Positions 22,806 to 24,119 of a stretch of 24,119 nt of DNA are shown here, in pieces; positions within the stretch are counted from its first letter, which is position 1; every line of letters starts with the position of its first letter. The stretch is taken from NCBI GenBank assembly GCA_043763625.1, contig JAYULL010000183.1, positions 1-24,119 of the forward strand, written 5' to 3'. The notes beneath the pieces are model-generated. The model ran no database searches. It was not told where the DNA came from and saw only the letters and a program-made list of their open reading frames with translations. Made by a program: the position numbers and the translations under genes. This DNA is from Rubrolithibacter sp043763625. Its GTDB lineage: Bacteria; Bacteroidota; Bacteroidia; Sphingobacteriales; Sphingobacteriaceae.

Positions 22806-24119
22806 TTAGATGTTGAAATACATCTCCACTTCATTTTCCCTGCCTGAATCAACAAGCGGTATTGTATTCCCGTCGGTTCTGGTTTCTCCCATTGTCCAGT
22901 ACGACCCTTTAACATCAATAGTTTGAAATACGGTGATTTTATAAGTTGACTTTCCATACTTATAACAAATTGATATGGATGGCCATTCTAATGGGAAACA
23001 AGGATTTAAAATCAGTTTGTCACCCTGCAATTCCAGTCCCAATAATGATCCGGTAATGAATTGGTACATCCAACCGGCAGAACCGGTATACCAGGTCCAG
23101 CCGCCCCGCCCTCTGTGCGATTCATTTGCATAAACATCGGCAGCCATCACGTAAGGTTCCACTTTGTAAACCTGAACATCGGATGCCACGGAGGAGTGAT
23201 TTATAGGCTGAATAAGACTAAAAAGTTCGTACACTTTTTCGCGCTCGCGTAAAGCTGCAAATGCCATTAAGGTCCAGATAGCAGCATGAGAATATTGCCC
23301 GCCGTTTTCCCGTACACCCGGTACATACCCGCGGATATAGCCCGGGTTTGGCCCTTTCGCATCAAATGGCGGGTTGAGTAACTGAATAAGTTTCAAATCC
23401 CTTCTAACCAAATGTTTTTCAAGTGAAGCCATGCCCATCGCACTGCGTTCTTTATTTCCTGCCCCGGATAACACCGACCAACTTTGTGCAATAGCATCAA
23501 TGCTGCATTCAGCATTTTGTGCGGAGCCTAGGGGTGTGCCATCATCGAAATAAGCACGACGGTACCATTTCCCGTCCCAGCCTGATTGTTCAATATTAGC
23601 CTGAAGCTTTATCGATTCTGCTTTACAGGTTTCAGCAAAGCCGGTGTCCTGAAAATTAGCGGCAACATCAGCGAATTTTATTAGTACATCATACAGGAAG
23701 AACGCCAGCCAAACGCTTTCTCCCTCGCCTTTGTGCCCCACCTGATCCATTCCGTCGTTCCAGTCGCCTGCGCCGATAAACGGTAAACCGTGACTGCCGA
23801 AGCGTAAACTATGGCTGATAGCACGTTTGCAATGTTCATAAAGGGTTGCTTCGATGCCGCCGCTAACGGGAAGGTCATAAAGCGTTTCTTCACCATCAAG
23901 CAGGGTACGGCTTTCAAGGAAACCTATAGGAACACTCAGTATTTCTGTATCGCCTTTGGCGGTGATATATCGAGATACCACAAATGGAAGCCAAAGCATA
24001 TCATCCGAACAGCGGGTACGTACACCTCTGCCTTCCGGCGGATGCCACCAATGCTGCACATCCCCTTCGGTAAATTGGCGCGATGCACTCAGTAAGATTT
24101 GTTCACGTGCCATATCCGG
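22806..24119 (-). CDS. GH94 protein, cyclic beta-1,2-glucan synthase (NdvB)-type C-terminal part (cut by right edge)
   Basis: The frame stays open to the window edge (24119), so only the last 437 residues are seen; the Met at 24113 lies inside conserved sequence and is not the start. AREQILLSASRQFTEGDVQHWWHPP, GVRTRCSDDMLWLPF and, near 23745-23768, GDWNDGMD are signatures of the GH94 (alpha/alpha)6 catalytic domain; the aspartate of GDWNDG is the general acid of GH94 phosphorylases. The end, GWTWYTGSAGWMYQFITG then YKYGKSTY, is the form found at the C-terminus of NdvB-type cyclic beta-1,2-glucan synthases, where this domain controls glucan length by phosphorolysis. Whether the missing N-terminus carries the GT84 synthase domain cannot be seen, so a stand-alone beta-1,2-oligoglucan or cellobiose-type phosphorylase remains possible. 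Confidence 0.88.
   Translation of the reverse strand, partial: PDMAREQILLSASRQFTEGDVQHWWHPPEGRGVRTRCSDDMLWLPFVVSRYITAKGDTEILSVPIGFLESRTLLDGEETLYDLPVSGGIEATLYEHCKRAISHSLRFGSHGLPFIGAGDWNDGMDQVGHKGEGESVWLAFFLYDVLIKFADVAANFQDTGFAETCKAESIKLQANIEQSGWDGKWYRRAYFDDGTPLGSAQNAECSIDAIAQSWSVLSGAGNKERSAMGMASLEKHLVRRDLKLIQLLNPPFDAKGPNPGYIRGYVPGVRENGGQYSHAAIWTLMAFAALREREKVYELFSLIQPINHSSVASDVQVYKVEPYVMAADVYANESHRGRGGWTWYTGSAGWMYQFITGSLLGLELQGDKLILNPCFPLEWPSISICYKYGKSTYKITVFQTIDVKGSYWTMGETRTDGNTIPLVDSGRENEVEMYFNI

Overview
The window looks like chromosomal DNA of a Bacteroidota bacterium (class and genus not resolvable from sequence alone). The main reasons are a giant secreted protein ending in a type B type IX secretion (gliding-motility-associated) C-terminal domain, a PorP/SprF-family outer-membrane protein directly behind it, start codons mostly without a Shine-Dalgarno sequence, and octamers matching the Bacteroidota -7 element TAnnTTTG. 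No tRNA, rRNA, CRISPR array or complete insertion sequence was seen.

Region 1 (1-6603, all +) is a tightly packed surface-polysaccharide operon: a glycosyltransferase cut by the left edge, two GT-B glycosyltransferases, a multi-spanning O-antigen-polymerase-like protein, a third GT-B glycosyltransferase and a GT2 enzyme of the WaaE/KdtX type. Neighbouring genes overlap by ATGA or more, or lie 4 bases apart. After a 318-base gap comes a WecA/MraY-type phosphoglycosyltransferase (6922-8025), which would start the repeat unit on undecaprenyl phosphate. The operon's transferases would extend the unit and the Wzy-like protein would polymerise it. No flippase is visible here.

Region 2 (8056-10259) holds an alpha/beta hydrolase gene interrupted by one in-frame TGA just after its nucleophile elbow, an intact type IB topoisomerase, and a convergent small gene for a charged, probably disordered protein.

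Region 3 (10556-19963) is the most striking part. It encodes a 2782-residue exported protein followed by its likely PorP/SprF partner. The exported protein has 49 blade-like repeats of about 51 residues. Position-specific marks recur every seventh repeat, which implies seven consecutive seven-bladed beta-propellers of 351-359 residues each. An Ig-like domain, a putative-Ig (He_PIG-like) domain and the type IX sorting domain follow.

Region 4 (20013-22282) carries glyceraldehyde-3-phosphate dehydrogenase and phosphoglycerate kinase, consecutive glycolytic enzymes. Region 5 (22283-22805) is non-coding and holds a 191-bp element with 14-bp perfect terminal inverted repeats and an internal 15-bp perfect inverted repeat, resembling a MITE or an insertion-sequence remnant. 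The right edge (22806-24119, minus strand) is the C-terminal part of a GH94 protein of the cyclic beta-1,2-glucan synthase (NdvB) type.
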